This document shows, one piece after another, positions 35,981-45,135 of a stretch of 64,000 bases of DNA. The stretch is taken from assembly GCA_041906305.1 (NCBI GenBank), contig JAYRJL010000002.1, positions 186,001-250,000 on the forward strand, written 5' to 3'. Below the pieces are notes generated by a model that saw only the letters and a list, made by a program, of their open reading frames with translations, was not told the origin of the DNA and did no database searches. How positions within the stretch are numbered: the stretch's first letter is position 1; each line of letters begins with the position of its first letter. Source of the stretch: SHVZ01 sp041906305 (GTDB lineage Bacteria; Pseudomonadota; Alphaproteobacteria; SHVZ01). Both the position numbers and the translations under genes were made by a program.

Positions 35981-37123
35981 TCAGCTGAGGAGGTAGGCGA
36001 GCAGCCCGTTCAGCCGTTGCCGTCCTGCCGCAGTCGCGGCAAGGACTTGGCCGTTGTCGACGAGGTAGCCCTCCTCGACCAGCGCCGCCCGGCGATCGGC
36101 CGGCGGAAGCGAATCCAGGCGCGCATAGGGAATTCCTTCCGCGAGGCGCAGCCCCATCATCAGGATCTCCTGCCGGCGCTCCTCGGCGGAAAGGGCCGTC
36201 TCCTCGGCCGTGCCATGGCCTGCCGTCTCCACCGACTGGAGCCAGGTCTCCGGTGCCCGCGCCTGCCGGGTCGCGTGCCAGGATCCGCCGCGGCGGACAC
36301 GGCCGTGCGCCCCGGGGCCGATGCCGAGATAGGGCTCCATCCGCCAGTAGGTCAGGTTGTGACGAGACTCTTCGCCGGGCCGCGCGTGGTTGGAGATCTC
36401 GTAAGCCGGAAGCCCCGCCGCCTCGAGGACCTCCTGCGTCGCCTCGTACAGGTCGCCGGCCAGGTCCTCGTCGGGGATCGCGATCTCGCCCCGCTGGAAG
36501 CGCGTCTGGAACTGGGTGCCTTGCTCGATCGTCAGCTGATAGACCGAGAGGTGCCCACCGGCATGGTCGAGCGCCCGCTTGAGCTCCGCCCGCCAGTCGG
36601 CGACCGACTGCCCCGGCCGCGCATAGATCAGATCGAAGCTGAAGCGTGGGAAGTGCCGGGCCGCCGTCGCCACCGCGGCCAGTGCCTCCGCTGGGTCGTG
36701 CTGACGGCCAAGGAAGGTGAGATCCGCCTGGTTCAGCGCCTGCACGCCGAGCGAGACGCGATTGACGCCGGCGGCGCGATAGGCGGCGAAGCGGTCGGCC
36801 TCGACGCTGGTCGGGTTGGCTTCGAGCGTGATCTCGGGGGCCCCGGCGAAACCGAGGCGCGCTCCTGCCCGGTCGATGATCGCAGCCACCGTTGCCGGAT
36901 CCATCAGCGACGGGGTCCCGCCGCCGAAGAAGATGCTGGTCAAGAGGCGCTTGTCGGTATGGTCGATCCACCAGTCGAGCTCGGCCAGAAGCGCGCGCCG
37001 CCAGCGCGCCTGGTCGACGCCGTCGGAGACATGGCTGTTGAAGTCGCAGTACGGACACTTGGAGCGGCAGAACGGCCAATGCACGTAAAGGCCGAAGCCG
37101 CCGTCGATCCCTGAGGCGCTCAT
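35981..37123 (-). CDS. hemW: Radical SAM haem chaperone HemW
   Basis: A 380-residue radical SAM protein of the HemN-like HemW group, thought to deliver haem to respiratory enzymes and not to oxidise coproporphyrinogen. The cluster motif C-x3-C-x2-C is WPFCRSKCPYCDFNSH (C19, C23, C26). Next are IFFGGGTPSLM near residue 65, the glycine-rich GVNRVSLGVQ, and a C-terminal HemN domain. The ATG at 37123 overlaps the rdgB stop by 4 bases. A longer frame upstream is inside rdgB. Confidence 0.93.
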   Translation of the reverse strand: MSASGIDGGFGLYVHWPFCRSKCPYCDFNSHVSDGVDQARWRRALLAELDWWIDHTDKRLLTSIFFGGGTPSLMDPATVAAIIDRAGARLGFAGAPEITLEANPTSVEADRFAAYRAAGVNRVSLGVQALNQADLTFLGRQHDPAEALAAVATAARHFPRFSFDLIYARPGQSVADWRAELKRALDHAGGHLSVYQLTIEQGTQFQTRFQRGEIAIPDEDLAGDLYEATQEVLEAAGLPAYEISNHARPGEESRHNLTYWRMEPYLGIGPGAHGRVRRGGSWHATRQARAPETWLQSVETAGHGTAEETALSAEERRQEILMMGLRLAEGIPYARLDSLPPADRRAALVEEGYLVDNGQVLAATAAGRQRLNGLLAYLLS

Positions 37124-37722
37124 CGGCCTTCGAAGCAGGCGGCGACCAGCTTGCGCAAGGCGCGGGCGCGGTGGCTGGTCGCGTGCTTCTCCTCGGCGGG
37201 CATCTCGCCATAGGTGCGTGAGCTGCCCTCGGGCGCGAACATCGGATCGTAGCCCCAGCCGATCTCGCCGCGCGGTGGCCACACCAGCTCGCCCTCGACC
37301 TTGCCTTCGAAGATCTCGTGATGACCGTCCGGCCAGATCAGCGCCAGGGTCGACATGAAGGCGCCCCGCCGATCGGGGTTCGACCCGAGCTCGTCCTGGA
37401 CGCGCCGCATCGCGCGGGTGAAGTCGCGCGGGCTCCCAGCCCAGTCGGCGGTGTGCACGCCCGGGCGGCCGCCGAGGCCCGACACGGCAAGGCCGGAATC
37501 GTCGGCGAGTGCCGGAAGCCCGGTCGCCTCCATCGCCGCGCGCGCCTTGAGCAGCGCATTCTCGACGAAGGTCTCGCCGGTCTCTTCCGGCTCATCCAGG
37601 CCGAGCTCGCCGGCCGAGACCACCTGGACACCCCAGGGCGCCAGCAGCTCGACAAGCTCGCCGACCTTGCCGGGATTGTGGGTCGCGAGGACCAGCTTCG
37701 GTTCCTTGAAAGGTCGTGCCAT
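37120..37722 (-). CDS. rdgB: XTP/dITP diphosphatase (RdgB/HAM1)
   Basis: A 200-residue nucleotide-sanitising enzyme that hydrolyses XTP, ITP and dITP to monophosphates. The substrate motif LATHNPGKVGEL is near residue 11, GETFVENALLKARAA near 50, ADDSGLAVSGLGGRPGV near 72, and GWGYDPMFAPEGSSRTYGEM near 152. The ATG at 37722 was preferred; a GTG at 37731, which overlaps the stop of the upstream acetyltransferase gene by four bases (GTGA), would add three residues. Confidence 0.95.
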   Translation of the reverse strand: MARPFKEPKLVLATHNPGKVGELVELLAPWGVQVVSAGELGLDEPEETGETFVENALLKARAAMEATGLPALADDSGLAVSGLGGRPGVHTADWAGSPRDFTRAMRRVQDELGSNPDRRGAFMSTLALIWPDGHHEIFEGKVEGELVWPPRGEIGWGYDPMFAPEGSSRTYGEMPAEEKHATSHRARALRKLVAACFEGR

Positions 37723-37727
37723 TGGGC

Positions 37728-38591
37728 TCACTCGAACATGACGATGCCGTAGTCGCCGACGACCCGGAAGCCGATGGCGCGGTAGGCGGCCTGGGCCGAG
37801 GCGTTGTCCTTCGGCGTGAACAGGACGGAGCGGCCGATACCGGCACGGCGGGCGGCGACCAGCGAGCCGGCCACGCAGGCACGCGCGAAGCCGAGACCCC
37901 GGAGGTCAGTCGGCGTGAACACGCCGCCGATCTGCACCATGTCCGGCATCGTCGCGTTGTAGCTGTTCATCGAGACGACGCGCCCGTCGACCTCGAGGAC
38001 CCAGAGGGCGCCGTCACGATCGAGGCTGCGGATGACCTCGTCGGCGTCCGCGCGGGTCCGCTCGTCCGGCTGGGCCGCGGCCCCCGTCTCCGTCACGCTC
38101 TGCACACGCCAGTCGACCAGCGTCGCCAGCTCGTCGCGGCGCGGCCGACGCGACGTCCATCGTCCGGCGGACAGGTGCTCGGGAACCTCCAGCCTGTCGA
38201 GGCGGAGCGCGAACAGGTCCTCGCGGCTCGCCTTCAGAACCGGCGCCCTGGACCTGCCGAGCAGCTGGCGCGCCTCGTCCGTCTGCCCGAGCGGGCCCAG
38301 GATGCCGCGCACCGGACGCGCCGCGAGCCGGATCAGGTGCTGCAGGATCGGTCCCAGGTGATAGGGCGCCTGCACCATGAGCGTGCCGCTCCAGTAGAGC
38401 ACCGCGACCGCCTCGATCCGCCCCGCCGACAGCGCGCCCACATAGGTGCCGGTATAGGCGAGGCCGGTGTCCTCCAGGCCCGAGCGCCTGAGATTGTTCC
38501 GGATGAACATCGAGCTGTCCGCCCGGCTCTCCAGGAAGTCCGAGAGCAGGAGGTCGTCGCCGGGCTTGAGCTGGCGGACCTCGATCGGCAT
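37728..38591 (-). CDS. GNAT family N-acetyltransferase
   Basis: A 287-residue protein whose second half (about residues 150-287) is a GNAT domain, with the acetyl-CoA motif IGGVFTPTDLRGLGFARACV near 225 and ASAQAAYRAIGFRVVGDYG near 265. The first half resembles the N-terminal region found in some two-part acetyltransferases but has no clear motif. The substrate is unknown. The ATG overlaps the rph stop by one base, so it is translated with rph and rdgB. Confidence 0.85.
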   Translation of the reverse strand: MPIEVRQLKPGDDLLLSDFLESRADSSMFIRNNLRRSGLEDTGLAYTGTYVGALSAGRIEAVAVLYWSGTLMVQAPYHLGPILQHLIRLAARPVRGILGPLGQTDEARQLLGRSRAPVLKASREDLFALRLDRLEVPEHLSAGRWTSRRPRRDELATLVDWRVQSVTETGAAAQPDERTRADADEVIRSLDRDGALWVLEVDGRVVSMNSYNATMPDMVQIGGVFTPTDLRGLGFARACVAGSLVAARRAGIGRSVLFTPKDNASAQAAYRAIGFRVVGDYGIVMFE

Positions 38592-39310
38592 CAGACGAGG
38601 CCGAGGGCCTTCTTCTGCAGGCCGGCGAGGTGCGTGACACCGCTTCGGGCGAGCTCCAGCATGCGGAGCAACTCCGCTTCGGCGAAGGGGGCCCCCTCCG
38701 CCGTCGCCTGGACCTCGATCAGATTGCCGGCGCCGGTCATCACGAAATTGGCGTCGGTCTCGGCGGCCGAGTCCTCGGCATAATCGAGATCGAGCACCGG
38801 CGCGCCGCCGAAGACGCCGCACGAGACCGCGGCGACTGAGTCAGTCAGCGGGATGGCCGGGATCATCTTCAGCTTCTTCATGTGCTCGAAGCACTGGTAG
38901 AGCGCGACATAGGATCCGGTGATGGCCGCGGTCCGCGTGCCGCCGTCGGCCTGGATCACGTCGCAGTCGATCTTGACCTGGCGCTCGCCGAGCCTCGGCA
39001 GGTCGGTCACCGCCCGGAGTGCCCGGCCAATAAGGCGCTGGATCTCCTGGGTACGGCCCGACTGCTTGCCCTTGGCCGCCTCGCGGTCGGTCCGGGTGTT
39101 GGTCGACCGCGGCAGCATCCCGTACTCCGCCGTGACCCAGCCCTTGCCCGATCCTTTCAGGAAGGGCGGCACCCGCTCGTCCAGCGAGGCGGTGCAGAGG
39201 ACGTGGGTGTCGCCGAAGCGGACGAGGCAGGACCCCTCGGCGTGCTTGGAGAATCCGGGTTCCAGGACGACGGGACGCATCTGATCGGACGCGCGACCGG
39301 AGGGTCGCAT
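38591..39310 (-). CDS. rph: Ribonuclease PH
   Basis: A 239-residue phosphorolytic 3' exoribonuclease that trims tRNA precursors and forms a hexamer. It has the N-terminal RASDQMRPVVLEPGFSKHAE, the phosphate-binding RGTQEIQRLIGRALR-type helix as SGRTQEIQRLIGRALRAVTD near residue 85, and DCDVIQADGGTRTAAITGSY near 117. It is first in the minus-strand run rph-GNAT-rdgB-hemW and is divergent from hrcA, a common alphaproteobacterial layout. Confidence 0.96.
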   Translation of the reverse strand: MRPSGRASDQMRPVVLEPGFSKHAEGSCLVRFGDTHVLCTASLDERVPPFLKGSGKGWVTAEYGMLPRSTNTRTDREAAKGKQSGRTQEIQRLIGRALRAVTDLPRLGERQVKIDCDVIQADGGTRTAAITGSYVALYQCFEHMKKLKMIPAIPLTDSVAAVSCGVFGGAPVLDLDYAEDSAAETDANFVMTGAGNLIEVQATAEGAPFAEAELLRMLELARSGVTHLAGLQKKALGLV

Positions 39311-39379
39311 GGCAGGCCTCTTTGGCTGGGCTTGAGCGGCGCGCAACCTACCAGCTTCGTTCTCCCTTCGCACCCCTTG

Positions 39380-39408
39380 TTGACGCCCCGCCGGTGCGAC
39401 ACTAAGTA
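39380..39408 (+). promoter_or_regulatory. Candidate hrcA-grpE promoter
   Basis: TTGACG (39380-39385) and TAAGTA (39403-39408) are 17 bases apart, with the ATG 21 bases further. It looks like a housekeeping promoter. I see no CIRCE repeat (TTAGCACTC...GAGTGCTAA) nearby, so HrcA autoregulation is not evident. Confidence 0.5.
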
Positions 39409-39429
39409 CTTGCAGGAGTTTGTAGAACC

Positions 39430-40461
39430 ATGATCGTCGAGCTGAACGAAAGGTCCCGGGAGATCTTCCGGCGAGTCGTCGAGGCCTTCGTCGAGACCGG
39501 CGAGCCCGTCGGCTCGCGCACGATCTCGCGCAAGCTCGGCGTCCAGCTGTCGCCGGCGACCATCCGCAACGTCATGGCGGATCTCGAAGAAGCCGGCCTT
39601 CTCTACGCGCCGCACACGTCCGCCGGCCGGCTTCCCACGGAAGCGGGCTTGAGGATGTTCGTCGATGGTCTGCTCGAGGTCGGCAGCCTGACCGAGGAGG
39701 AGCGCCGCAGCATCGACGGACAGGCGGCCGCCGTCGGCCGCAGCCTGCCGGAGGTCCTGGAGCAGGTCTCGGCCACCCTTTCTGGCCTTACGCACTGCGC
39801 CGGCCTCGTCTACTCGCCCAAGATCGAAAAGGCGCTGAAGCACATCGAGTTCGTGCCGTTGGGTCCGGGCCGCGCGTTGGTGGTGATCGTGAGCGAAGGC
39901 GGCCTGGTCGAGAACCGGGTGCTGGAACTGCCGGCCGGCATCACGCCGTCGATGCTGACAGAGGCCAGCAATTTCCTCAGCGCCCGCGTCGCCGGTCGGA
40001 CGCTCGACGAGGCCAAGCACCAGGTCACGTCCGAGATCCAGCAGCAGCGCGCCCAGATCGACGAGCTGACCAAGCGCGTGGTCGAAGCCGGTGTCGCCAC
40101 CTGGAGCGCCAGCGACGGCGGGCACCTGATCGTCCGCGGTCGCGCCCACCTGCTCGACGACGTCAGCGCCGTCGGCGATCTCGAGCGCATCCGCTCGCTG
40201 TTCGACGCGCTGGAAACCAAGCAGTCGCTGCTGCGGCTGATCGACGCGACCTCGATCGCCGACGGCGTCCAGATCTTCATCGGCTCGGAGAACAAGCTAT
40301 TTCAGGTGGCGGGCTGCGCGATGATCGTTGCGCCCTTCTCCAACGGCCGCGAACGCGTGGTCGGGGCGATCGGCGTCGTGGGCCCGATGCGGATGAACTA
40401 CGCCCGCATCATCCCGATGGTGGACTACACGGCGAAGCTGGTGGGCCGGCTTCTGGGCTAA
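39430..40461 (+). CDS. hrcA: Heat-inducible transcription repressor HrcA
   Basis: A 343-residue repressor of groESL-type heat-shock operons that binds CIRCE operators with the help of GroEL. The N-terminal winged helix includes ETGEPVGSRTISRKLGVQLS and the recognition segment PATIRNVMADLEEAGLLY (residues about 29-60), followed by the conserved HTSAGRLPTEAGLRMFVD. A GAF-like core and the C-terminal VVGAIGVVGPMRMNYARIIP complete the family pattern. A TGCAGGAG ribosome site precedes the ATG. grpE follows after 30 bases. Confidence 0.96.
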   Translation: MIVELNERSREIFRRVVEAFVETGEPVGSRTISRKLGVQLSPATIRNVMADLEEAGLLYAPHTSAGRLPTEAGLRMFVDGLLEVGSLTEEERRSIDGQAAAVGRSLPEVLEQVSATLSGLTHCAGLVYSPKIEKALKHIEFVPLGPGRALVVIVSEGGLVENRVLELPAGITPSMLTEASNFLSARVAGRTLDEAKHQVTSEIQQQRAQIDELTKRVVEAGVATWSASDGGHLIVRGRAHLLDDVSAVGDLERIRSLFDALETKQSLLRLIDATSIADGVQIFIGSENKLFQVAGCAMIVAPFSNGRERVVGAIGVVGPMRMNYARIIPMVDYTAKLVGRLLG

Positions 40462-40491
40462 CGAGACCAGGTTACTGAAGGACTTCGAGTG

Positions 40492-41058
40492 ATGAGCGAC
40501 GAATACAACGAGACCGACCCGAAGCCGGCCAACGAAACGCCGCCGCAGAGCCGCGAGGCGGAACTGGAATCCGAACTGAAGAAGGTGAAGGACCAGCTTC
40601 TGCGCGCCGTGGCCGAAGCCGAGAACGGCCGCCGCCGCGCCGAGCGCGAACGCGACGATGCGCGCCGCTATGGCGCGACCGGCCTTGCCCGCGACGTACT
40701 GCAGATCTCCGACAACCTGCGCCGCGCGCTCGAGCTGGTGCCGGCCGAGACGCGCAAGGCGAACGAGGTGCTGGACGCGCTGATGGTCGGCCTGGAAGCG
40801 ACCGAACGCGAAGTCCTGGCGGCGTTCGAGAAGAACGGCATCAAGAAGGTCATGCCGCTCGGCGAGAAGTTCGACTACAACCTGCACCAGGCGATGTTCG
40901 AGGCCGAGAACACCGGCAAGCCCGCCGGCACCGTGGTCCAGGTGATGCAGCCGGGCTACGTGCTGCACGACCGCCTGCTGCGCCCGGCCATGGTCGGCGT
41001 CGCCAAGGGGCAGCCCGGCGATCAACCCCCGGTCGAGCGCATCGACGAGCGCGCCTGA
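40492..41058 (+). CDS. grpE: Nucleotide exchange factor GrpE
   Basis: A 188-residue co-chaperone that releases ADP from DnaK. After an acidic disordered N-terminus comes a long helix (about residues 22-75, rich in E, K and R) for dimerisation, a four-helix region, and the C-terminal beta domain with YNLHQAMFEAENTGKPAGTV and GYVLHDRLLRPAMVGVAKG. The ATG at 40492 has an AAGGA site 9 bases upstream; a GTG three bases earlier is less likely. dnaK is not in the window. Confidence 0.96.
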   Translation: MSDEYNETDPKPANETPPQSREAELESELKKVKDQLLRAVAEAENGRRRAERERDDARRYGATGLARDVLQISDNLRRALELVPAETRKANEVLDALMVGLEATEREVLAAFEKNGIKKVMPLGEKFDYNLHQAMFEAENTGKPAGTVVQVMQPGYVLHDRLLRPAMVGVAKGQPGDQPPVERIDERA

Positions 41059-41069
41059 CCTAGGCGCGC
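41049..41069. terminator. Bidirectional hairpin between grpE and tctA
   Basis: A perfect 8-base stem (GCGCGCCT/AGGCGCGC) with a 5-base loop. The two convergent stop codons, TGA of grpE at 41056-41058 and TAG of tctA at 41060-41062, both fall in or at the edge of the loop. It lacks T-tracts. Confidence 0.45.
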
Positions 41070-42550
41070 GCCCTGCTCCACCAGCGATAGGCGTGCGGGC
41101 CGGCCATCGCGATCACGGCAAGCACCAGGAGCGTCAGCGACAGCGGACGCGTGACCAGCACGGTCAGGTCTCCCTGCGCGATGGTCATCGCCCGGCGGAA
41201 CTCTTGCTCGGCGAGCGGACCCAGGATCATGCCGATGATCACCGGCGCGGTCGGGAAGTCGAACTTCCGCATCAGGAAGCCGATCCCGCCGATCGCGTAG
41301 AGCAGCATGAGGTCGATCGGCGACTGGCTGATGCCGTAGGTGCCGATCGTGGCAAAGACCAAGATGCCGCCGTAGAGAAGCGGCGCCGGGATCGCCAGGA
41401 TCTTCACCCAGAGTCCGACCAGCGGCAGGTTGAGCACCAGCAGCATCACATTGCCGATATAGAGGCTGGCGATCAGGCCCCAGACGAGGTTGCCCTGGGT
41501 CGACAGAAGCTGCGGGCCTGGATTGATGCCGTAGCTCTGGAAGGCCGACAGCATGATCGCGGCGGTCGCCGAGGTCGGCAAGCCCAAGGTCAGCATCGGC
41601 ACCAGCACGCCGGCGGCAGAGGCGTTGTTTGCGGCCTCGGGCCCGGCGACGCCTTCGATCGCTCCCTGGCCGAACTCCTCCGGCTTCTTCGAGAGCTTCT
41701 TCTCCAGGAAATACGAAAGGAACGTCGGGATCTCGGCACCGCCCGCCGGCATGGCGCCGATCGGAAAGCCGATGACGGAACCACGGAGCCATGCCTTCCA
41801 TGACCGCGCCCAATCCTCGGCCGTCATCCACAGCGAGTCCTTGACCGGGATGACCTCGTCGTCGGCCTTGTTGCGGCGCGCGGCGAGATAGAGCGTCTCG
41901 CCGACCGCGAAGAGGCCGACGGCGACGATGATGACGTTGATGCCGTCAAGCAGCTCCAGCACGCCGAAGGTGAAGCGTGCCTGGCCGGTCTGCAGGTCGA
42001 CGCCGATCATGCCGAGCCAGACGCCGAAGAAGAGGGCGGTGAGGCCGCGGATCGCCGAGTTGCCGAGCACCGCCGAGACCGTGACGAAGGCGAGGACCAT
42101 CAGCGAGAAATACTCGGCCGGGCCGAACCTGAGCGCGAACTCCACGACGATCGGCGCCATGAAGGTGAGGCCGATGGTGCCGATGGTGCCGGCGACGAAG
42201 GAGCCGATGGCCGCCGTTGCGAGCGCGGCGCCGCCGCGGCCGCGCCTGGCCATCTTGTTGCCTTCGAGCGAGGTGATGATCGAGGCGCTCTCGCCCGGCG
42301 TGTTCAGCAGGATCGAGGTGGTCGAGCCGCCGTACATCGCGCCGTAGTAGATGCCGGCGAAAAGGATGAACACGCCGGTCGCGTCGACCTTGTAGGTGAT
42401 CGGCAGCAGCAGCGCGATGGTGAGTGCCGGGCCGAGGCCGGGCAGCACGCCGATCGCGGTGCCCAGCACGACGCCGACCAGGGACCAGACCATGTTCATC
42501 GGCGTCAGCGCGACGCCGAAGCCGTGAGCGAGCTGGGCGAAGGTATCCAT
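41060..42550 (-). CDS. tctA: Tripartite tricarboxylate transporter, large permease TctA
   Basis: A 496-residue membrane protein with about 12 hydrophobic segments. The family hallmark GTAIGVLPGLGPALTIALLLP is near residue 30, IYYGAMYGGSTTSILLNTPGE near 60, and a second inverted-repeat copy is visible as LGLPTSATAAIMLSAFQSYG. With TctB and TctC it forms a secondary transporter for citrate-like or other carboxylates. Its ATG overlaps the tctB stop by one base. The substrate cannot be read from the sequence. Confidence 0.95.
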   Translation of the reverse strand: MDTFAQLAHGFGVALTPMNMVWSLVGVVLGTAIGVLPGLGPALTIALLLPITYKVDATGVFILFAGIYYGAMYGGSTTSILLNTPGESASIITSLEGNKMARRGRGGAALATAAIGSFVAGTIGTIGLTFMAPIVVEFALRFGPAEYFSLMVLAFVTVSAVLGNSAIRGLTALFFGVWLGMIGVDLQTGQARFTFGVLELLDGINVIIVAVGLFAVGETLYLAARRNKADDEVIPVKDSLWMTAEDWARSWKAWLRGSVIGFPIGAMPAGGAEIPTFLSYFLEKKLSKKPEEFGQGAIEGVAGPEAANNASAAGVLVPMLTLGLPTSATAAIMLSAFQSYGINPGPQLLSTQGNLVWGLIASLYIGNVMLLVLNLPLVGLWVKILAIPAPLLYGGILVFATIGTYGISQSPIDLMLLYAIGGIGFLMRKFDFPTAPVIIGMILGPLAEQEFRRAMTIAQGDLTVLVTRPLSLTLLVLAVIAMAGPHAYRWWSRARA

Positions 42551-43023
42551 CAGAAGAACCTCTCCAGCACGCCTGCACCCATGTTGATGCCGAGCACGCG
42601 CGCGAAGCCGAAATAGACAACGCCCGCGAAGACCAGGGCGATGACCAGGTCGCGGATCGGCTTTCGGCTGCCAAAGGCGCGCGCGACCGATGCGAAGAGC
42701 ACGGTCGATGCCAGGATGAAACCTAAGAATTCGATCGCGGCGACGTTGAAGACGAGCCCGAAGCCGAGCCATCCGAGCGCCGGCCAGTCGGGCGGGCCGC
42801 TCCCCTCCTCGTCTTCGCCGACCCATGCACCGGTCCACGCCTGCCACAGAAGGAGCAGGCCGAGCCCGATCAGGGCGATCGCGTCGACCGTGGGGAATGC
42901 CTTCGGGCCGACCTTGGAGTAGCCCGGGGACAGGGAGATCTGCGTCGTCTCGTATCCGACGACGACGCCGAGCGCGATGACGCCGAGAGCCACGGCAATC
43001 GCGCCGGTAGAACGTTCCTGCAC
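42550..43023 (-). CDS. tctB: Tripartite tricarboxylate transporter, small permease TctB
   Basis: A 157-residue protein with four hydrophobic segments (near residues 10-27, 48-63, 85-120 and 128-150). Size, topology and position between tctC and tctA identify it as TctB; the sequence itself is poorly conserved in this family. It starts MQERSTGAIAVALGVIALG. There are 76 bases after tctC. Confidence 0.9.
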   Translation of the reverse strand: MQERSTGAIAVALGVIALGVVVGYETTQISLSPGYSKVGPKAFPTVDAIALIGLGLLLLWQAWTGAWVGEDEEGSGPPDWPALGWLGFGLVFNVAAIEFLGFILASTVLFASVARAFGSRKPIRDLVIALVFAGVVYFGFARVLGINMGAGVLERFF

Positions 43024-43099
43024 GCGCTTCCCCCCTCGACGATTGTTCTTCTTGGATCCCTCCCCCGCGCGCGGCGCGGGGAAGGGATTTCAAGACGAC

Positions 43100-44071
43100 T
43101 TAAGCCAGCCCGAGATCCTTGAGGATGCCCTCGATGCGGGTGTTCTCGGACTTGATGTAGTCCTCGTAGGCCTTGCCGGTCTGCAGGATGCCCATCCAGT
43201 CGCGCTTCTCGAGCTCGTCCTTCCAGGCTTTGCTGGCCGCCATGTCCTCGACCATCTTGGTGAGCTTGGCGCGCTCGGCATCGGCGATGCCCGGCGGGGC
43301 GAACAGCCCGCGCCAGTTGAACAGCTCGACGTCGATCCCCTGCTCCTTCAGCGTGGGCACGTCGAGGCCCGGGACGCGCTTGTCGGAGGAGATCGCCAGC
43401 GCCCGGAGCTTGCCGGCCTTCACCTGCTCGGAGAACTCGCCCCAGCCCGAAACGCCGCAGGTGACCTGGTTGCCCAGCAGCGCCGCCTGGGCCGGGCCGC
43501 CGCCGGAGAACGCGACATAGGCCGCCTTCTTCGGGTCGAGGCCGTTCGCCTTGGCGATCATGCCGACCAGGATGTGGTCGGTGCCGCCGGCCGAGCCGCC
43601 GGCCCAGGAGACCGAGCCCACGTCCTTCTTCAGCTGCTCGACAAGGCTCCTCATGTCCTTGTGCGGCGACGCTCCCGGAACAACGATCACCTCGAACTCG
43701 CCGGTGAGCCGCGCGAGCGGCACGGTCTGGGTCAGGTTGACCGGGCTCTTGTTGGCGATCAGTGCGCCGACCATCACCATGCCGGCGACCATCACGCTGT
43801 TCTGGCGGCCCTTCCACTGGTTGACGAACTGCGGCAGGCCGACGGCGCCGCCGGCGCCGGCGACGTTGGTCACCTGGGCGTTGTTGATCTGCTTGTTGGC
43901 CTTGAGCACCGCCTCGATGGTGCGGCCGGTCTGGTCCCAGCCGCCGCCGGGCGCGGCCGGCACGAAGATCTGCAGCATGTCGATCGCCTGGGCCTGCGCC
44001 GGGCCGAAGCCGGCGGCGAGCGCGGTCGTGCCGGCCAGCGCGGAAAGCATCATGTCGCGACGAGTAAGCAT
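43100..44071 (-). CDS. tctC: Tripartite tricarboxylate transporter substrate-binding protein (TctC/Bug family)
   Basis: A 323-residue periplasmic binding protein. The signal sequence begins with a twin-arginine-like LTRRDMMLSALAGTTALAAG and is probably cut after AQA near residue 28. The mature part has VPAAPGGGWDQTGRTIEAVL, the carboxylate-binding loop region of Bug proteins, near 37, and GSVSWAGGSAGGTDHIL near 150. It captures the substrate for TctAB. Bug proteins are numerous and diverse, so the ligand is open. Confidence 0.94.
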   Translation of the reverse strand: MLTRRDMMLSALAGTTALAAGFGPAQAQAIDMLQIFVPAAPGGGWDQTGRTIEAVLKANKQINNAQVTNVAGAGGAVGLPQFVNQWKGRQNSVMVAGMVMVGALIANKSPVNLTQTVPLARLTGEFEVIVVPGASPHKDMRSLVEQLKKDVGSVSWAGGSAGGTDHILVGMIAKANGLDPKKAAYVAFSGGGPAQAALLGNQVTCGVSGWGEFSEQVKAGKLRALAISSDKRVPGLDVPTLKEQGIDVELFNWRGLFAPPGIADAERAKLTKMVEDMAASKAWKDELEKRDWMGILQTGKAYEDYIKSENTRIEGILKDLGLA

Positions 44072-44322
44072 CAGCGTTTTCTCCCTTGAATGGGCTGCCC
44101 GGGGCCGCTCCGGGGATTTGAATGCGCACCGGCCTTCACCGCCTAGTGAAGCCTATCCGAGTGAAAAGTCAAAGCCGGACCATGGGATAAGTCGGGTCGG
44201 ACCACGCTCTCTCGGCCCAAGCCCCGGGAATCGGCCCCGACGAATTCCCCTCTTGGTGGTCCGCATGTTTTCCCGTATTGCGAACGCTTCGCCGCGCGCC
44301 TTGAACAGACCGATCAGGGAAG

Positions 44323-45135
44323 ATGACCAAAGCACCGAAGCTCACGCCAAAGACCGACGTGCATCTGCTCTACCAGGCGGCCGTCCAGTCGCCGGACATC
44401 GACGTCCCGTTCTTCGACAGGCATTTCCGGAAGCTCGTCGGGCGCCCGGCCAAGGTCTTCCGCGAGGACTTCTGCGGCACCGCTCACCTCTCCTGCGAAT
44501 GGGTGCGCCAGAACCCCGAGCGCCGCGCCGTCGGCGTCGACCTGCACGGGCCGACGCTGCAATGGGGCAAGAAGCACAATCTCAGCCAGCTCACCAAGGA
44601 GCAGCAGGGGCGCGTCCAGCTGATAAAGGCCAACGTCCTCGACGTGCAGAAGCCGAAGGCCGACATCGTCGCCGCGCTGAACTTCTCCTACTGCATCTTC
44701 AAGCAGCGCAGCCAGATGCTGGCCTATGTCGCGAACGCCCACCGCTCGCTGAACCGCGACGGCCTGTTCATCCTGGACGCCTGGGGCGGCAGCGAGACGC
44801 AGTCGATCCCGCAGCGCGACCGCAAGCGGCTCCGTGACGGATGCACCTATGTCTGGGAGCAGGTGTCGTTCGACCCGCTCTCCTACCACACCGACTGCCG
44901 CATCCATTTCGAATGGAAGAACGGCGCCAAGCGCCGCAACGCCTTCACCTACGACTGGCGCCTGTGGACGGTGCCGGAGCTCAAGGACATCCTGGCGGAA
45001 GTCGGCTTCAAGGACCTCAGGATCCTGTGGGAGACGACGAACAAGAAGACCGGCGGCGGCACCGGCAACTTCCGCTACATGGAGAAGGGCTCGGCCGACC
45101 GCGGCTGGATCGCCTACCTGCTGGCACGGCCCTAG
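44323..45135 (+). CDS. Class I SAM-dependent methyltransferase
   Basis: A 270-residue methyltransferase-like protein. The SAM-binding fold is suggested by VFREDFCGTAHLSCEWVR (motif I with altered glycines, near residue 46), AVGVDLHGPTLQWG (acidic Asp at the end of strand 2), IKANVLDVQ and IVAALNFSYCIFK. The C-terminal half has a substrate region with TYVWEQVSFDPLSYHTDC. The target is unknown. It converges with and overlaps the YbaK-like gene by 4 bases. Confidence 0.8.
   Translation: MTKAPKLTPKTDVHLLYQAAVQSPDIDVPFFDRHFRKLVGRPAKVFREDFCGTAHLSCEWVRQNPERRAVGVDLHGPTLQWGKKHNLSQLTKEQQGRVQLIKANVLDVQKPKADIVAALNFSYCIFKQRSQMLAYVANAHRSLNRDGLFILDAWGGSETQSIPQRDRKRLRDGCTYVWEQVSFDPLSYHTDCRIHFEWKNGAKRRNAFTYDWRLWTVPELKDILAEVGFKDLRILWETTNKKTGGGTGNFRYMEKGSADRGWIAYLLARP

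Noticed and set aside
39311..39429. Possible CIRCE element between rph and hrcA
   Set aside because: Neither TTAGCACTC nor its complement is present in the gap.
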